Origin: Planctomycetota bacterium
GTDB taxonomy: Bacteria; Planctomycetota; Planctomycetia; Gemmatales; Gemmataceae
Direction: 5' to 3'
DNA length: 46,915 nucleotides
NCBI GenBank assembly: GCA_016873225.1
Contig: VGXS01000032.1
Coordinates: 1 to 46,915, forward strand
Shown here: positions 6,795 through 15,222 of the stretch, piece after piece
Numbering within the stretch: position 1 is the first letter of the stretch
Layout of the letters: each line of letters opens with the position of its first letter
Position numbers and translations under genes: made by a program
Notes under the pieces: generated by a model
Seen by the model: the letters and a program-made list of their open reading frames with translations, nothing else
What the model was told of the DNA's origin: nothing
The model's database searches: none

Positions 6795-8576
6795 ATGGCG
6801 AAAACCCGCACGGATGGCAAGAACCCCAAGCCCGAGCCGGAACCGGCACCCACAACCGGCTACACCGTGCTGGCGCGCCGCTACCGACCCCAGGCCTTCG
6901 GGGCGCTCGTCGGGCAGGAGGCCACCGCCAAGGCCCTGGCCAACGCCATCCTCTCCAACCGCGTCGGCCACGCCTACTTGTTCACGGGCCCCAGAGGCGT
7001 CGGCAAAACCTCCACGGCACGCCTGTTCGCGCGGGCCCTCAACTGCGAGAACGGCCCCACCCCCGAACCGTGCGGCGCCTGCGGCCCCTGCCGCGACATC
7101 ACCGCCGGCGAGGAGGTCGATGTCATCGAGATCGACGCCGCCAGCCACACCGGCGTCGACAACATCCGCGAACTGCGGGCCAACGCCGGTTACCTGCCGG
7201 CCCGCTGCCGTTTCAAGATCTACATCATCGACGAAGTCCACATGCTTTCCGGCTCGTCGTTCAACGCGCTCCTCAAGACCCTCGAGGAGCCGCCGGCGCA
7301 TGTGAAGTTCATCTTCGCCACCACCGAATACCACAAGATCCCCGCCACCGTGCTGTCGCGGTGCCAAAGGTTCGACTTCCGCGCCATCGGCGCGGGCACC
7401 ATCGCCAGCCTTTTGGCCGACATCGTCGCCAAGGAGGGCCGCGAGGCCGAGCCCGCCGCGCTGGCCCTGGTGGCCCGGCAGGCCGCCGGCTCCATGCGCG
7501 ACGCCCAGTCGCTGCTCGACCAGGCCCTGGCCTTCACCACCGGCACCCTCACCGCGCAGGCCGTGCACGACCTCCTCGGCTCGGGCAACGACACCCTGGT
7601 CGCCGGCCTCGCCTCCGCCGCCCTCGCCGAGAAGCCCGACGAGGTGCTCCGCCTGCTCGACACGCCCGAGGGCATGGCGGTGAACCCGGCCCAGCTCCTC
7701 GAGCAGATGGCCTCGTGGTGGCGGGACATGATGGTGGTTCTGGCCGCGGGCGATTCCGGCCCGGAACTCGATGTCACCCCGAGGTACCGCGACACGCTCG
7801 TGGAATCGGCCAAGGGCCGCGACCTCGAGTCGGTGATGGCCGGCCTCGAGGTGCTCGACCATGCCATCGGCCGGCTGCGCAACACGGCTCACCCGAGGCT
7901 CGTGGTGGAGTTGGCGCTTGTGAGGCTCTCAAGGCTGGGCCAGGTGGTGGGAGTGGCGCAACTGGCCCTGTCGTTGGCGCAGCAGCGCGCCGCCGGGCCC
8001 GCGCAGGCCTCACCCGTGCCGCGCCCCTCGCTGGCGCCCCGGCCACCCGCCGCCCCGGAGCCCCCGCCAAAAAAAGCCCCGGCCGGGGACCGGGCGGTTC
8101 CGCCTGAGCCCCCGGCCGACGCCACCCCCGCGGCAACGGCCGGCCCGCGCCCGGCGCGGGAGGTTTGGCCTGAGGTGATCACGGCCGTGGGGCCGATGCT
8201 GGGAGGGCGGGCGGCCGCCGCCTCCCTGGTGGTCAGGGGACCCGGCGCCGTCGCCTTGGTCTTTCCCCCCTCCGCCAGGGCCGCCTTCGAATACCTGCAA
8301 GGTTCCGCCCCCCGCCTCGCCAAGATCGTCGAGACGCTCAGCCAACTCACCGGCTCAAGCCATGACGTGCACCTGGAACTGGAGCATGGCCCGGCCACCG
8401 CGACTCCGGAAAACCCCAAGCCCGAGGAACCCCGGGCAAACCCGATGGCCCGCAGGCTGGCCAAGGAAAGGGCGGAGGAAATACCGCTGGTGATGCGCGC
8501 GATGGAGGTGCTCAAGGCGACCGTCGTGCATGCCGACGAGGACTTCGCGAAGCCTCCCGAACCGGGAACGCCCTGA
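6795..8576 (+). CDS. dnaX: DNA polymerase III clamp-loader subunits tau/gamma
   Basis: A 593-aa tau subunit, the AAA+ motor that loads the sliding clamp and links the polymerases at the fork. Visible features are YTVLARRYRPQAF at the N terminus, Walker A GPRGVGKT (65-72), the zinc module C84/C93/C96/C99, Walker B IIDEVHM (D146-E147), FATTEYHKIPATVLSRCQRF with sensor 1 and the SRC arginine finger, then domain III and a Pro/Ala-rich linker before the C-terminal tau region. The ATG at 6795 is the first plausible start after the SRP RNA, but its Shine-Dalgarno is weak (GGAG abuts the start). An A7 run at 8069-8075 in correct phase for -1 slippage predicts a 437-aa gamma form ending at the TGA 8105-8107. 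Confidence 0.96.
   Translation: MAKTRTDGKNPKPEPEPAPTTGYTVLARRYRPQAFGALVGQEATAKALANAILSNRVGHAYLFTGPRGVGKTSTARLFARALNCENGPTPEPCGACGPCRDITAGEEVDVIEIDAASHTGVDNIRELRANAGYLPARCRFKIYIIDEVHMLSGSSFNALLKTLEEPPAHVKFIFATTEYHKIPATVLSRCQRFDFRAIGAGTIASLLADIVAKEGREAEPAALALVARQAAGSMRDAQSLLDQALAFTTGTLTAQAVHDLLGSGNDTLVAGLASAALAEKPDEVLRLLDTPEGMAVNPAQLLEQMASWWRDMMVVLAAGDSGPELDVTPRYRDTLVESAKGRDLESVMAGLEVLDHAIGRLRNTAHPRLVVELALVRLSRLGQVVGVAQLALSLAQQRAAGPAQASPVPRPSLAPRPPAAPEPPPKKAPAGDRAVPPEPPADATPAATAGPRPAREVWPEVITAVGPMLGGRAAAASLVVRGPGAVALVFPPSARAAFEYLQGSAPRLAKIVETLSQLTGSSHDVHLELEHGPATATPENPKPEEPRANPMARRLAKERAEEIPLVMRAMEVLKATVVHADEDFAKPPEPGTP
8057..8117 (+). promoter_or_regulatory. Programmed -1 ribosomal frameshift signal in dnaX
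   Basis: All three elements of the E. coli dnaX-type signal are visible. A Shine-Dalgarno-like GGAG lies at 8057-8060, 8 nt upstream of the slippery run. The heptamer A AAA AAA sits at 8069-8075 in zero-frame phase (codons CCA AAA AAA). After a 5-nt spacer comes an 8-bp perfect GC stem, GGCCGGGG 8081-8088 with CCCCGGCC 8110-8117, with an inner 4-bp hairpin 8093-8096/8101-8104. After slippage ten further codons are read before TGA at 8105-8107. Transcriptional slippage on the A-run is an alternative mechanism. Confidence 0.7.
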
Positions 8577-8647
8577 CGCTTCGCGAAAAATATGCAAATA
8601 TCGGGCCAAATCAGCCGATTCCCATTTATTTTATGGTGCCCCTTGTC

Positions 8648-8653
8648 TATAAT
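8648..8653 (+). promoter_or_regulatory. Possible -10 box for recR-rpoN
   Basis: A perfect TATAAT lies 43 nt before the recR start, in a locally AT-rich gap after dnaX. The -35 region 17 bp upstream (TTTATT, 8625-8630) matches only 3/6, so promoter strength is uncertain. It would allow recR and rpoN to be expressed separately from dnaX. Confidence 0.4.
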
Positions 8654-8696
8654 GAGGTCGGCCTGAAGGCGCGATCGCCTGGGGCCGTCGGGGGAA

Positions 8697-9320
8697 ATGC
8701 CTATGGCGGGCCGGAGGGAACCGGTCGGCGCGACCACGGTGCTGGGCCGGGTCCAGGAGATGCTGGGCCGGTTGCCCGGGCTTGGGCCCAAGAGTGCCGA
8801 ACGCGTCACCCATTATCTGCTGAACGCGCCAAGGGCCGATGTCATGGCCCTGGCCGACGCCCTGCGCGAACTCAAGGACCGCCTGCGACGCTGCTCCACC
8901 TGCTGCATGCCGACGGAGGACGAGACCTGCCCCACCTGCCTCGACCCGCGACGCGACCCGGCGCTGGTGTGCGTGGTGGAGCAACCGCGCGACCAGGCGG
9001 TGGTGGAGCGCAGCGGCAGCTTCCGGGGCCATTACCATGTGCTGCACGGCAGGCTGTCGCCCCTTGAGGGCATCGGCGCCGACCGACTCACCATCGACCA
9101 TCTCCTCGAGCGCGCCCGCGCGGGCCAGGTGCGCGAGGTGATCATGGCCACCAACCCCACGCTCGAGGGCGACGGCACGGCGCTATTCATCTCCGGCCTC
9201 CTCGCCCCCCTGGGCGTGCGCGTGACGCGACTGGCCCGCGGACTGCCCACCGGCAGCGTGCTTGAATTCGCCAACAGCCAGATGCTGGCCGACGCCCTGG
9301 AGGGACGAGGCGCCTTCTGA
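8697..9320 (+). CDS. recR: Recombination mediator protein RecR
   Basis: A 207-aa RecR, which with RecO/RecF loads RecA on gapped DNA. It contains the helix-hairpin-helix LGRLPGLGPKSAERVTHYLL, a C4 zinc finger (RCSTCCMPTEDETCPTC) and a Toprim domain beginning LVCVVEQPRDQAVVERSG with the RecR-typical YHVLHGRLSPLEGIGADRL. The end EFANSQMLADALEGR matches the usual C-terminal segment. The start ATG follows GGGGGAAA; a second in-frame ATG is at 8703. The gene is 17 bp before rpoN. The YbaB/EbfC gene often found between dnaX and recR is absent from the 120-bp gap. Confidence 0.96.
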   Translation: MPMAGRREPVGATTVLGRVQEMLGRLPGLGPKSAERVTHYLLNAPRADVMALADALRELKDRLRRCSTCCMPTEDETCPTCLDPRRDPALVCVVEQPRDQAVVERSGSFRGHYHVLHGRLSPLEGIGADRLTIDHLLERARAGQVREVIMATNPTLEGDGTALFISGLLAPLGVRVTRLARGLPTGSVLEFANSQMLADALEGRGAF

Positions 9321-9337
9321 CCGCGCCCGCAATCGCC

Positions 9338-10804
9338 ATGCGCCTCGAACACTCGCTCTCGCAACGAATGTCGATCGACATGCGGCTGGCGCCCCGCATG
9401 ATCCAGTCGATGGAAATCCTGCAGATGCCCGTCATGCAACTGCAGGAGCGCATCAACCAGGAACTCCAGGAGAACCCCGTCCTCGAACTCGTCCGCGAGC
9501 AGGACGCGGAGACGCTCGACCGCGACACCCTCCGCGAACTCCGCCGCGACGACGACATCGGCGTGCTCAAGATGGACCCCGTCGGCGGCGAGGCCGACTT
9601 CAACCGCCTCGACTCGATGACACGCGACTACGGCGACCTCATCGACACCGAGTCGCGCCCCTCGCGCGCCGGACGCGAGGACCTCGCCGACAAGCACCAC
9701 GACCTGATGCAGAACGCCCCCGACCGCGAACCCTGCCTGCTCGACCACCTGCTCGAGCAGGTTCCGTTCATCGAGGCGCCGCCCGAGATCATTTCACTGG
9801 TGCGATACCTCGCCGAGGCCGTCGACGAGAACGGCTACCTCTCCGGCGACCTGCCGATGCTGGCGCTGGCGCACGATCCGCCCGTCGAGCTTGAGACGCT
9901 CGAGGACGCGCTCGACTGCCTCCAAAGGCTCGACCCGCCCGGCGTGGGCGGTCGCGACCTGAAGGAGGCGCTGTTGCTGCAGGTGAACCGGGGCACCCCC
10001 CGCGCCGAACTGGTGCGCCAGCTCATCAACCACCACCTCGAGGACATCCAGCACAACCGCCTGCCGGCGATCCAGAAGCGCACCGGCCGCGACCTCGCCG
10101 ACATCCGCGAGGCGATCGAGGCGCTGCGGCACCTCAACCCGAGGCCCGGCGCCGGGTTCTCGGGCACCCGGGCCATGGCTCTCATTCCCGATGTCATCAT
10201 CGAAAGGCAGGAGGACGGCGAGTATTCGGTGAGGCTCAAGGACGACCTGGTGCCCAACCTGCGGATGAACCCCGAGTACCGCCTTATGGCGAAGAATCGC
10301 CAGGCCGACCCGTCCACGCGCGACTTCCTCAAGCGCAAGGTCACCTCGGCCGAGTGGATCATCGACGCCATCGAGCAGCGCAAGAACACGCTCGAGCGCG
10401 TGACGCGCGCCATCGTGGCGAGGCAGAGGAAGTTCCTCGACATGGGGCCGGAGCACATCGAGCCGCTCAAGATGCAGCAGATCGCCGATGATGTCGGCGT
10501 GCATGTGACCACCATCAGCCGCGCGGTGGACGACAAGTACGCTCAGACGCCCCGCGGCATCCTGCCGCTCAAGCGGTTCTTCGGGGGTGGCACGACCACG
10601 GCGTCGGGCGAGGACATCGCCTGGGAGAACATCAAGCGCAAGCTCACCGAACTGGTGGCGGCGGAGGACAAGCGGAACCCGCTGTCGGACGAGGAACTGG
10701 TCGACCGCATGGGCAAGGAGGGGGTGCCGATCGCCCGCCGCACGATCACGAAGTACCGCAAGATGCTCAACATCCCCAGCTCAAGGGAACGCAGGGAGTG
10801 GTGA
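9338..10804 (+). CDS. rpoN: RNA polymerase sigma-54 factor
   Basis: A 488-aa sigma-54, directing polymerase to -24/-12 promoters that need an AAA+ activator. Region I is the Gln/Leu-rich N terminus ([36 protein letters not shown]), followed by an acidic region II (~50-115). The core-binding and HTH segments follow ([31 protein letters not shown]), and the invariant RpoN box [20 protein letters not shown] closes the protein. It is a normal length for the family. It follows recR by 17 bp. The stop TGA lies directly before the TTG start of the low-GC nuclease-helicase gene. Confidence 0.97.
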   Translation: MRLEHSLSQRMSIDMRLAPRMIQSMEILQMPVMQLQERINQELQENPVLELVREQDAETLDRDTLRELRRDDDIGVLKMDPVGGEADFNRLDSMTRDYGDLIDTESRPSRAGREDLADKHHDLMQNAPDREPCLLDHLLEQVPFIEAPPEIISLVRYLAEAVDENGYLSGDLPMLALAHDPPVELETLEDALDCLQRLDPPGVGGRDLKEALLLQVNRGTPRAELVRQLINHHLEDIQHNRLPAIQKRTGRDLADIREAIEALRHLNPRPGAGFSGTRAMALIPDVIIERQEDGEYSVRLKDDLVPNLRMNPEYRLMAKNRQADPSTRDFLKRKVTSAEWIIDAIEQRKNTLERVTRAIVARQRKFLDMGPEHIEPLKMQQIADDVGVHVTTISRAVDDKYAQTPRGILPLKRFFGGGTTTASGEDIAWENIKRKLTELVAAEDKRNPLSDEELVDRMGKEGVPIARRTITKYRKMLNIPSSRERREW

Positions 10805-10805
10805 C

Positions 10806-12788
10806 TTGAGGCGTTCCTACTACTCCGACACCATCTCTGATTTTCTTGCCAGAGATACCTTGTCAATTATCGGATCACTGACCCGGCACTCCGTTCATGC
10901 CGTTGAAACCACCCAAGCAGACGCTTGGCAGGAACAAATCGCAATACTGAAACATTCCCTCGAGCCTTTCGCCGGTTCCGGAGTGATCCACTTCGAATTC
11001 AACATTCCCCGGCTCGGAAAAAGGATCGACACCGTAGCCATTATCGGGTCGGTTTTGTTTGTCATCGAATTCAAAGTGGGAAGCGACCAGTTCGACGCGC
11101 ATGCTATCGATCAAGTTTACGACTACGCTCTCGACCTGAAAAACTTCCACAAAACTTCCCACGACATCCATGTGGTCCCCATTTTGGTGGCGACTGAGGC
11201 GACGCAGTCCCCTTCCCGCCGGGATGTGAATCCGGCAGAAGACAAGCTCTTCCCACCGATTTGCAGCACAGGCGACCAATTAGGAGTTTTGATCAAAATC
11301 TTTGTTGAAAGGGTTAGCGCTAGCGTTATTGATGCCATGGCCTGGAATTCAGGCAGTTATTGCCCGACACCAACAATCGTTGAGGCGGCCATGGCGCTTT
11401 ACGCCGGGCATGGAGTCGAGGAAATCTCAAGGAACGATGCGGAGGCCGTCAACCTCTCGGTGACCTCTAAAACCTTGGGCAAAATCATCGCTGAAGCACG
11501 CGATCGTTCCGAGAAAGCGATTTGTTTTGTCACCGGTGTGCCCGGCGCTGGAAAAACGCTGGTGGGTCTCAACATCGCCACGCAAAACATCGACAACGCT
11601 AACGACCTTTACAGCGTGTTCCTTTCAGGCAACGGGCCATTGGTCAGCATCCTTCGGGAGGCGTTGGCCCGCGACAAGGTGCAAAGGGAAGCCGAAAGAA
11701 AGATTAAAACCAAGCTGGGGCAAGCGCGCAGCGAGGTTAAGGCTTTCATTCAAAACGTACACCATTTCCGAGACGAATGCCTTGTTGATTCAAACCGTCC
11801 CCCAATTGAGCATGTCGCACTTTTTGATGAAGCCCAGAGGGCTTGGAATATCGAACAAACAGCCAAATTCATGCAGCAGAAAAAGAACAGACCCAATTTC
11901 TCCCAATCGGAACCAGAATTCCTTATTAGTTGCATGGACAGGCACCGTGATTGGGCCGTCATCGTTTGCCTTGTTGGAGGCGGCCAAGAAATCAACACCG
12001 GGGAAGCCGGCATTTCAGAATGGGTCGAATCCATCAAACGGTCGTATCCTCACTGGAAACTTCACATCTCACCAAAGCTCACCGACCGCGAGTACGGCGC
12101 CGGCCAATTGATAGAGTCATTGTCGACCCATTCGGGAGTTCATTTCCGTGAGGAACTGCATTTGGCCGTCTCGATGAGGTCCTTCCGAGCGGAAAAGGTG
12201 TCTCTGTTCGTGAAACATCTGCTCGACATGGAAGAAAACAACGCGGCAAGCACGCTGGCCTCTTTCAATGAACGATATCCAATCGTGATGACCCGCCATT
12301 TGCAGAAAGCGAAGGATTGGCTGAAAAGCAAGGCCCGAGGCACCGAACGCTACGGCATCGTGGTTTCGTCGGAAGCCCAACGACTCAAACCCCATGCGAT
12401 TGATGTGAAATCACCCATGGACCCCGTCCACTGGTTCTTGGACGATAAGACAGATGTCAGGTCATCCTATTATTTGGAGGATGTGGCGACAGAGTTCCAG
12501 GTTCAAGGACTCGAGCTTGATTGGGCATGTGTCACTTGGGATGCCGATTTCCGACACTCAAAACAAGGCTGGGAGCATTGGTCATTCACCGGCGACAGGT
12601 GGAACCATATTCGCAAGCCTGAACGCAAGCTTTATCAAAAAAACGCTTACCGGGTTTTGCTCACACGGGCCCGCCAAGGCATGGTCATCGTTGTACCAGA
12701 AGGTGATCCTTCCGATCCCACCAGAAACTCCGTCTATTATGACTCCACTTATGATTATCTCAGGCGAATTGGCATAAATCTGATCTAA
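10806..12788 (+). CDS. PD-(D/E)XK nuclease-like / DUF2075 helicase fusion, defence candidate
   Basis: A 660-aa protein. The start is TTG at 10806 (no ATG fits), with GGGAG about 10 nt upstream inside the rpoN end. The N-terminal domain has a restriction-like nuclease pattern: R73-I-D75 then VLFVIEFK with E88 and K90. The DUF2075 P-loop helicase follows: Walker A GVPGAGKT (244-251), Walker [11 protein letters not shown] (D341-E342), a [11 protein letters not shown] segment, and motif VI-like [17 protein letters not shown] near the C terminus. Base composition drops to roughly half G+C, unlike all neighbours, which suggests horizontal acquisition. The architecture resembles single-protein nuclease-helicase immunity (Nhi-like) enzymes. 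A repair function is the alternative. Activity is unproven. Confidence 0.88.
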   Translation: MRRSYYSDTISDFLARDTLSIIGSLTRHSVHAVETTQADAWQEQIAILKHSLEPFAGSGVIHFEFNIPRLGKRIDTVAIIGSVLFVIEFKVGSDQFDAHAIDQVYDYALDLKNFHKTSHDIHVVPILVATEATQSPSRRDVNPAEDKLFPPICSTGDQLGVLIKIFVERVSASVIDAMAWNSGSYCPTPTIVEAAMALYAGHGVEEISRNDAEAVNLSVTSKTLGKIIAEARDRSEKAICFVTGVPGAGKTLVGLNIATQNIDNANDLYSVFLSGNGPLVSILREALARDKVQREAERKIKTKLGQARSEVKAFIQNVHHFRDECLVDSNRPPIEHVALFDEAQRAWNIEQTAKFMQQKKNRPNFSQSEPEFLISCMDRHRDWAVIVCLVGGGQEINTGEAGISEWVESIKRSYPHWKLHISPKLTDREYGAGQLIESLSTHSGVHFREELHLAVSMRSFRAEKVSLFVKHLLDMEENNAASTLASFNERYPIVMTRHLQKAKDWLKSKARGTERYGIVVSSEAQRLKPHAIDVKSPMDPVHWFLDDKTDVRSSYYLEDVATEFQVQGLELDWACVTWDADFRHSKQGWEHWSFTGDRWNHIRKPERKLYQKNAYRVLLTRARQGMVIVVPEGDPSDPTRNSVYYDSTYDYLRRIGINLI

Positions 12789-12870
12789 TTATTATTATAT
12801 TATTTTTTATATCAACCATAGAGCAAACCGCAATTTGGCAAGCTGCGAAAAACGATTATAATCCAGAAAC

Positions 12871-12969
12871 AAAAAGAGCCCCGAATGGAGCCGAAGGCGG
12901 AGTGAGTGGGGTGTATTGAAATTCACCCGCTCACGCCGGTGCTTCGCACCCGCGCTGGTGGCTCTTTTT
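12871..12969. repeat. Branched inverted-repeat element / probable bidirectional terminator
   Basis: The 327-nt gap 12789-13115 holds no gene. Its core is a 10-bp perfect inverted repeat, AAAAAGAGCC 12871-12880 with GGCTCTTTTT 12960-12969, enclosing two further stems. GGC/GTGAG/GGGTG 12896-12913 pairs with CACCC/CTCAC/GCC 12924-12937, and GGTGC-TTC-GCACC spans 12938-12950. The result is a three-way junction whose outer stem ends in T5 on both strands, as a bidirectional terminator between the converging helicase and HEAT genes would need. The AT-rich stretch 12788-12830 precedes it. A mobile-element end or structured RNA is also possible. Confidence 0.55.
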
Positions 12970-13115
12970 GATGCAAGCTCATTGCATACTTTTGCATTTA
13001 TCATCGTTATCAATCCAACTCATTCATTGGAAACCGGATCCGGCCTCCCATCTGGCTCGCGCCCGACGCCCGCCGGTTCTTTCCTTGTTCGTCGGCCTCG
13101 CGATGGCGCACGCCG

Positions 13116-15092
13116 TCAGTTTCCCGCGCGCCTGACAACCTCGCCGAACGGCGCGATCAACGGGCTGCCCTTGGGCGCGAAGGTCAGGCCGTCCTGCCCG
13201 GCCCGCAGCGCCTCGCCCTTGTTTCCCTCCGCCAGCGCCTGCTCCGCCGCCTGCAGCAGCCACCGCAGCCTCGCCTGCTGCTCGGTCGGCGTCGCCTGCC
13301 GGGCCAACGCGTCGCGCAGCACCGGCAACGCCACGGTCCACTTCCCCTGCTCAAGGGCCGCGGGAACCAGCATGTCCTGAAGCGGCACCATGTCGGCCCG
13401 CGCCTCGGGAAGCCGTTGCCACCGCGCCATCACCTCCGAAAGCATCTGCAACTGCCTCGCGCCCTGCCGATTCTCCCCCAGCGTCTTGTTCCATTCCACG
13501 AGCACTGGCAACTGCCTCATCCTGGCGATGATGTCGATCATGCCCAGCCAGGCCTTCTCCTGCACGCGCACATCCTCGACCGCCTGGCACGCCCGCCACA
13601 TCACGGGCAGCAGCGCCGCCTGGCCGCATTCCCCCAGCGCCGAGGCCGCGCGGGCCCGCACCGTCGGGTCGGGATCCTTGAGCAGGGTCACCTCGAGTCG
13701 CGCCAGCACCCGCGTCTGGTCAACCGCGCCCAATGGTGCCGACCCCGACGCGGCCATGTTGCCGATCGCGCCCACGAGGCTGAAGCGCACGGCGCCCGAC
13801 GGATCGTCGAGTCCCCTGAGGATCTTGTCGAGGGCGGGTGGTTGCGCCACGCGTTCCAGCGCCTGCGCCGCCGCCTTGCGCACCGATTCTCCCGGATGCC
13901 CCAAGAGCCCTGTCAGCACGGGGCCGGCCTCGGGCACGCCAAGGTTTCCGAGGTCCTCCGCCGCCTCCACCACGACATCGATCACCGGATCTTCAAGCAG
14001 CTTGCCCAGCGCCGCCAGCACCAGCGCCGCGCGCCTCGCGGCCTCAGGCGATGGCTGACGGGCCTGGAGCGCCAGGGCCCGGGCCGCCACGGCGCGAATG
14101 GCCGGGGATGGCGAGGCCGCCATCGCCAGCAGCCTGTCGAACGCGGTGGTCTCCTGCACCCGGCCAAGGGCGAGCACAGCGGCGCGCTGCACCTCGGCAG
14201 AGGGATCGGCCGTCAGCCGCACAAGCAAGGGCCCCATCGACTTCTGCACGGCCGGGTCGGTGGAGGCCAGCATCTCCTGGGCCCAGCCGACGGCCAACAA
14301 CCTCACAGCGTGGTCTTCCTGCTCCATGAGCGATGGGATATAGACAAGCCTTTCGGCGCCTCCCAGGCGGGCGTAAAGCTGCTGGTGCAGGCGCACGGTC
14401 TGTCCGCGTGCCGATTCCAGTTCGCTTTCAAGCCTGGCCACCCGGCTGTTCTGAAACGCCAGGCGGATCTCAAGCCAGCGTTCGGGGGGCATTTCTCGAT
14501 GCCTTTCCCACCAGGCGCGCCACTTGGCGATGTCGGGGCCGTAACGCCAGCCCGAAAGATCGGCCAAGGCATCGGCGGCGGCCAGGCGAAGCGCCTCGTC
14601 GCCCGACTCAAGAGCAGCCAAGAGCGGTTCGGCCGCCACCCGCCGCCCGCTGCGGCCCAGGGCGCCGATGGCCGAGAGTCGGGCGCGGATATCGGCCCGA
14701 GGATCGTCGATCACCAGCTTGAGGCGCGCGGCAAGCCGGGCGTCCAGGAGGGCCGAAAGGGCCTCGGCGGCGCCCGACCTCTCCGCCCCGCGCGCGCGGG
14801 AAAGCGCGCGCGTCAATTCCTCACCGTAACGGGCATCCCGGGTCAGCCTGATCGCCGAGACCAGCGCCAGGAACATCTCCGGATCCTCCGACTGCTCGAG
14901 CCCCTGGCGGATCACCGCGTCGGCCTCGGCGGAAGGAAGCTGAAGCAGGGCCAAAGCCGCCTGGGCCTGAAGCCTCGGCTGGGCCTTGTCGCGGAGCATC
15001 TCGCGCAACCGCGCCGGGTCGCTGGGCCATTCGGAGGCCGGGGGAGCGGCCTGGCCCAGGGCCATGAGCAGCATCGGAATGATCGCCTGCAT
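13116..15092 (-). CDS. Exported HEAT-repeat protein
   Basis: A 658-aa protein with an N-terminal signal peptide (MQAIIPMLLMALGQAAP) and a body of alpha-solenoid HEAT-type repeats from about residue 30 to 530. Repeats such as DPRADIRARLSAIGALGRSG, DPSAEVQRAAVLALGRV, HPGESVRKAAAQALERVA and DPDPTVRARAASALGECG are readable. A WRAWWERHREMPPERW segment near 190 is a motif common in planctomycete HEAT proteins. A short coiled-coil-like stretch (RLESELESARGQTVRLHQQL) interrupts the array, and the last 130 residues look TPR-like. Such scaffolds mediate protein interactions in the periplasm. No catalytic motif is seen. Confidence 0.9.
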   Translation of the reverse strand: MQAIIPMLLMALGQAAPPASEWPSDPARLREMLRDKAQPRLQAQAALALLQLPSAEADAVIRQGLEQSEDPEMFLALVSAIRLTRDARYGEELTRALSRARGAERSGAAEALSALLDARLAARLKLVIDDPRADIRARLSAIGALGRSGRRVAAEPLLAALESGDEALRLAAADALADLSGWRYGPDIAKWRAWWERHREMPPERWLEIRLAFQNSRVARLESELESARGQTVRLHQQLYARLGGAERLVYIPSLMEQEDHAVRLLAVGWAQEMLASTDPAVQKSMGPLLVRLTADPSAEVQRAAVLALGRVQETTAFDRLLAMAASPSPAIRAVAARALALQARQPSPEAARRAALVLAALGKLLEDPVIDVVVEAAEDLGNLGVPEAGPVLTGLLGHPGESVRKAAAQALERVAQPPALDKILRGLDDPSGAVRFSLVGAIGNMAASGSAPLGAVDQTRVLARLEVTLLKDPDPTVRARAASALGECGQAALLPVMWRACQAVEDVRVQEKAWLGMIDIIARMRQLPVLVEWNKTLGENRQGARQLQMLSEVMARWQRLPEARADMVPLQDMLVPAALEQGKWTVALPVLRDALARQATPTEQQARLRWLLQAAEQALAEGNKGEALRAGQDGLTFAPKGSPLIAPFGEVVRRAGN

Positions 15093-15222
15093 GGCCTGAA
15101 CTCCTGGCCTTTCATGGTCCCGGGCCCTGCGGCATACCTTTGCAGTGGTGCCGAATCAACCTGGCCTCGCTTCCATCGGGGCGCGCAAGGCATACTCGCC
15201 GGCCATTGTTTGGGAGTGACCC

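Noticed and set aside
8577..8696. Search for ybaB/ebfC between dnaX and recR
   Set aside because: The 120-nt gap has no open frame that could hold a ~100-aa YbaB.
9338..10804. Sigma-54 promoters within the window
   Set aside because: I scanned for TGGCAC-N5-TTGC-like elements in intergenic regions and found none convincing.
12871..12969. Integron attC site or tRNA-like element
   Set aside because: The branched stem lacks the attC core (RYYYAAC/GTTRRRY) and any tRNA features such as a T-loop or CCA end.
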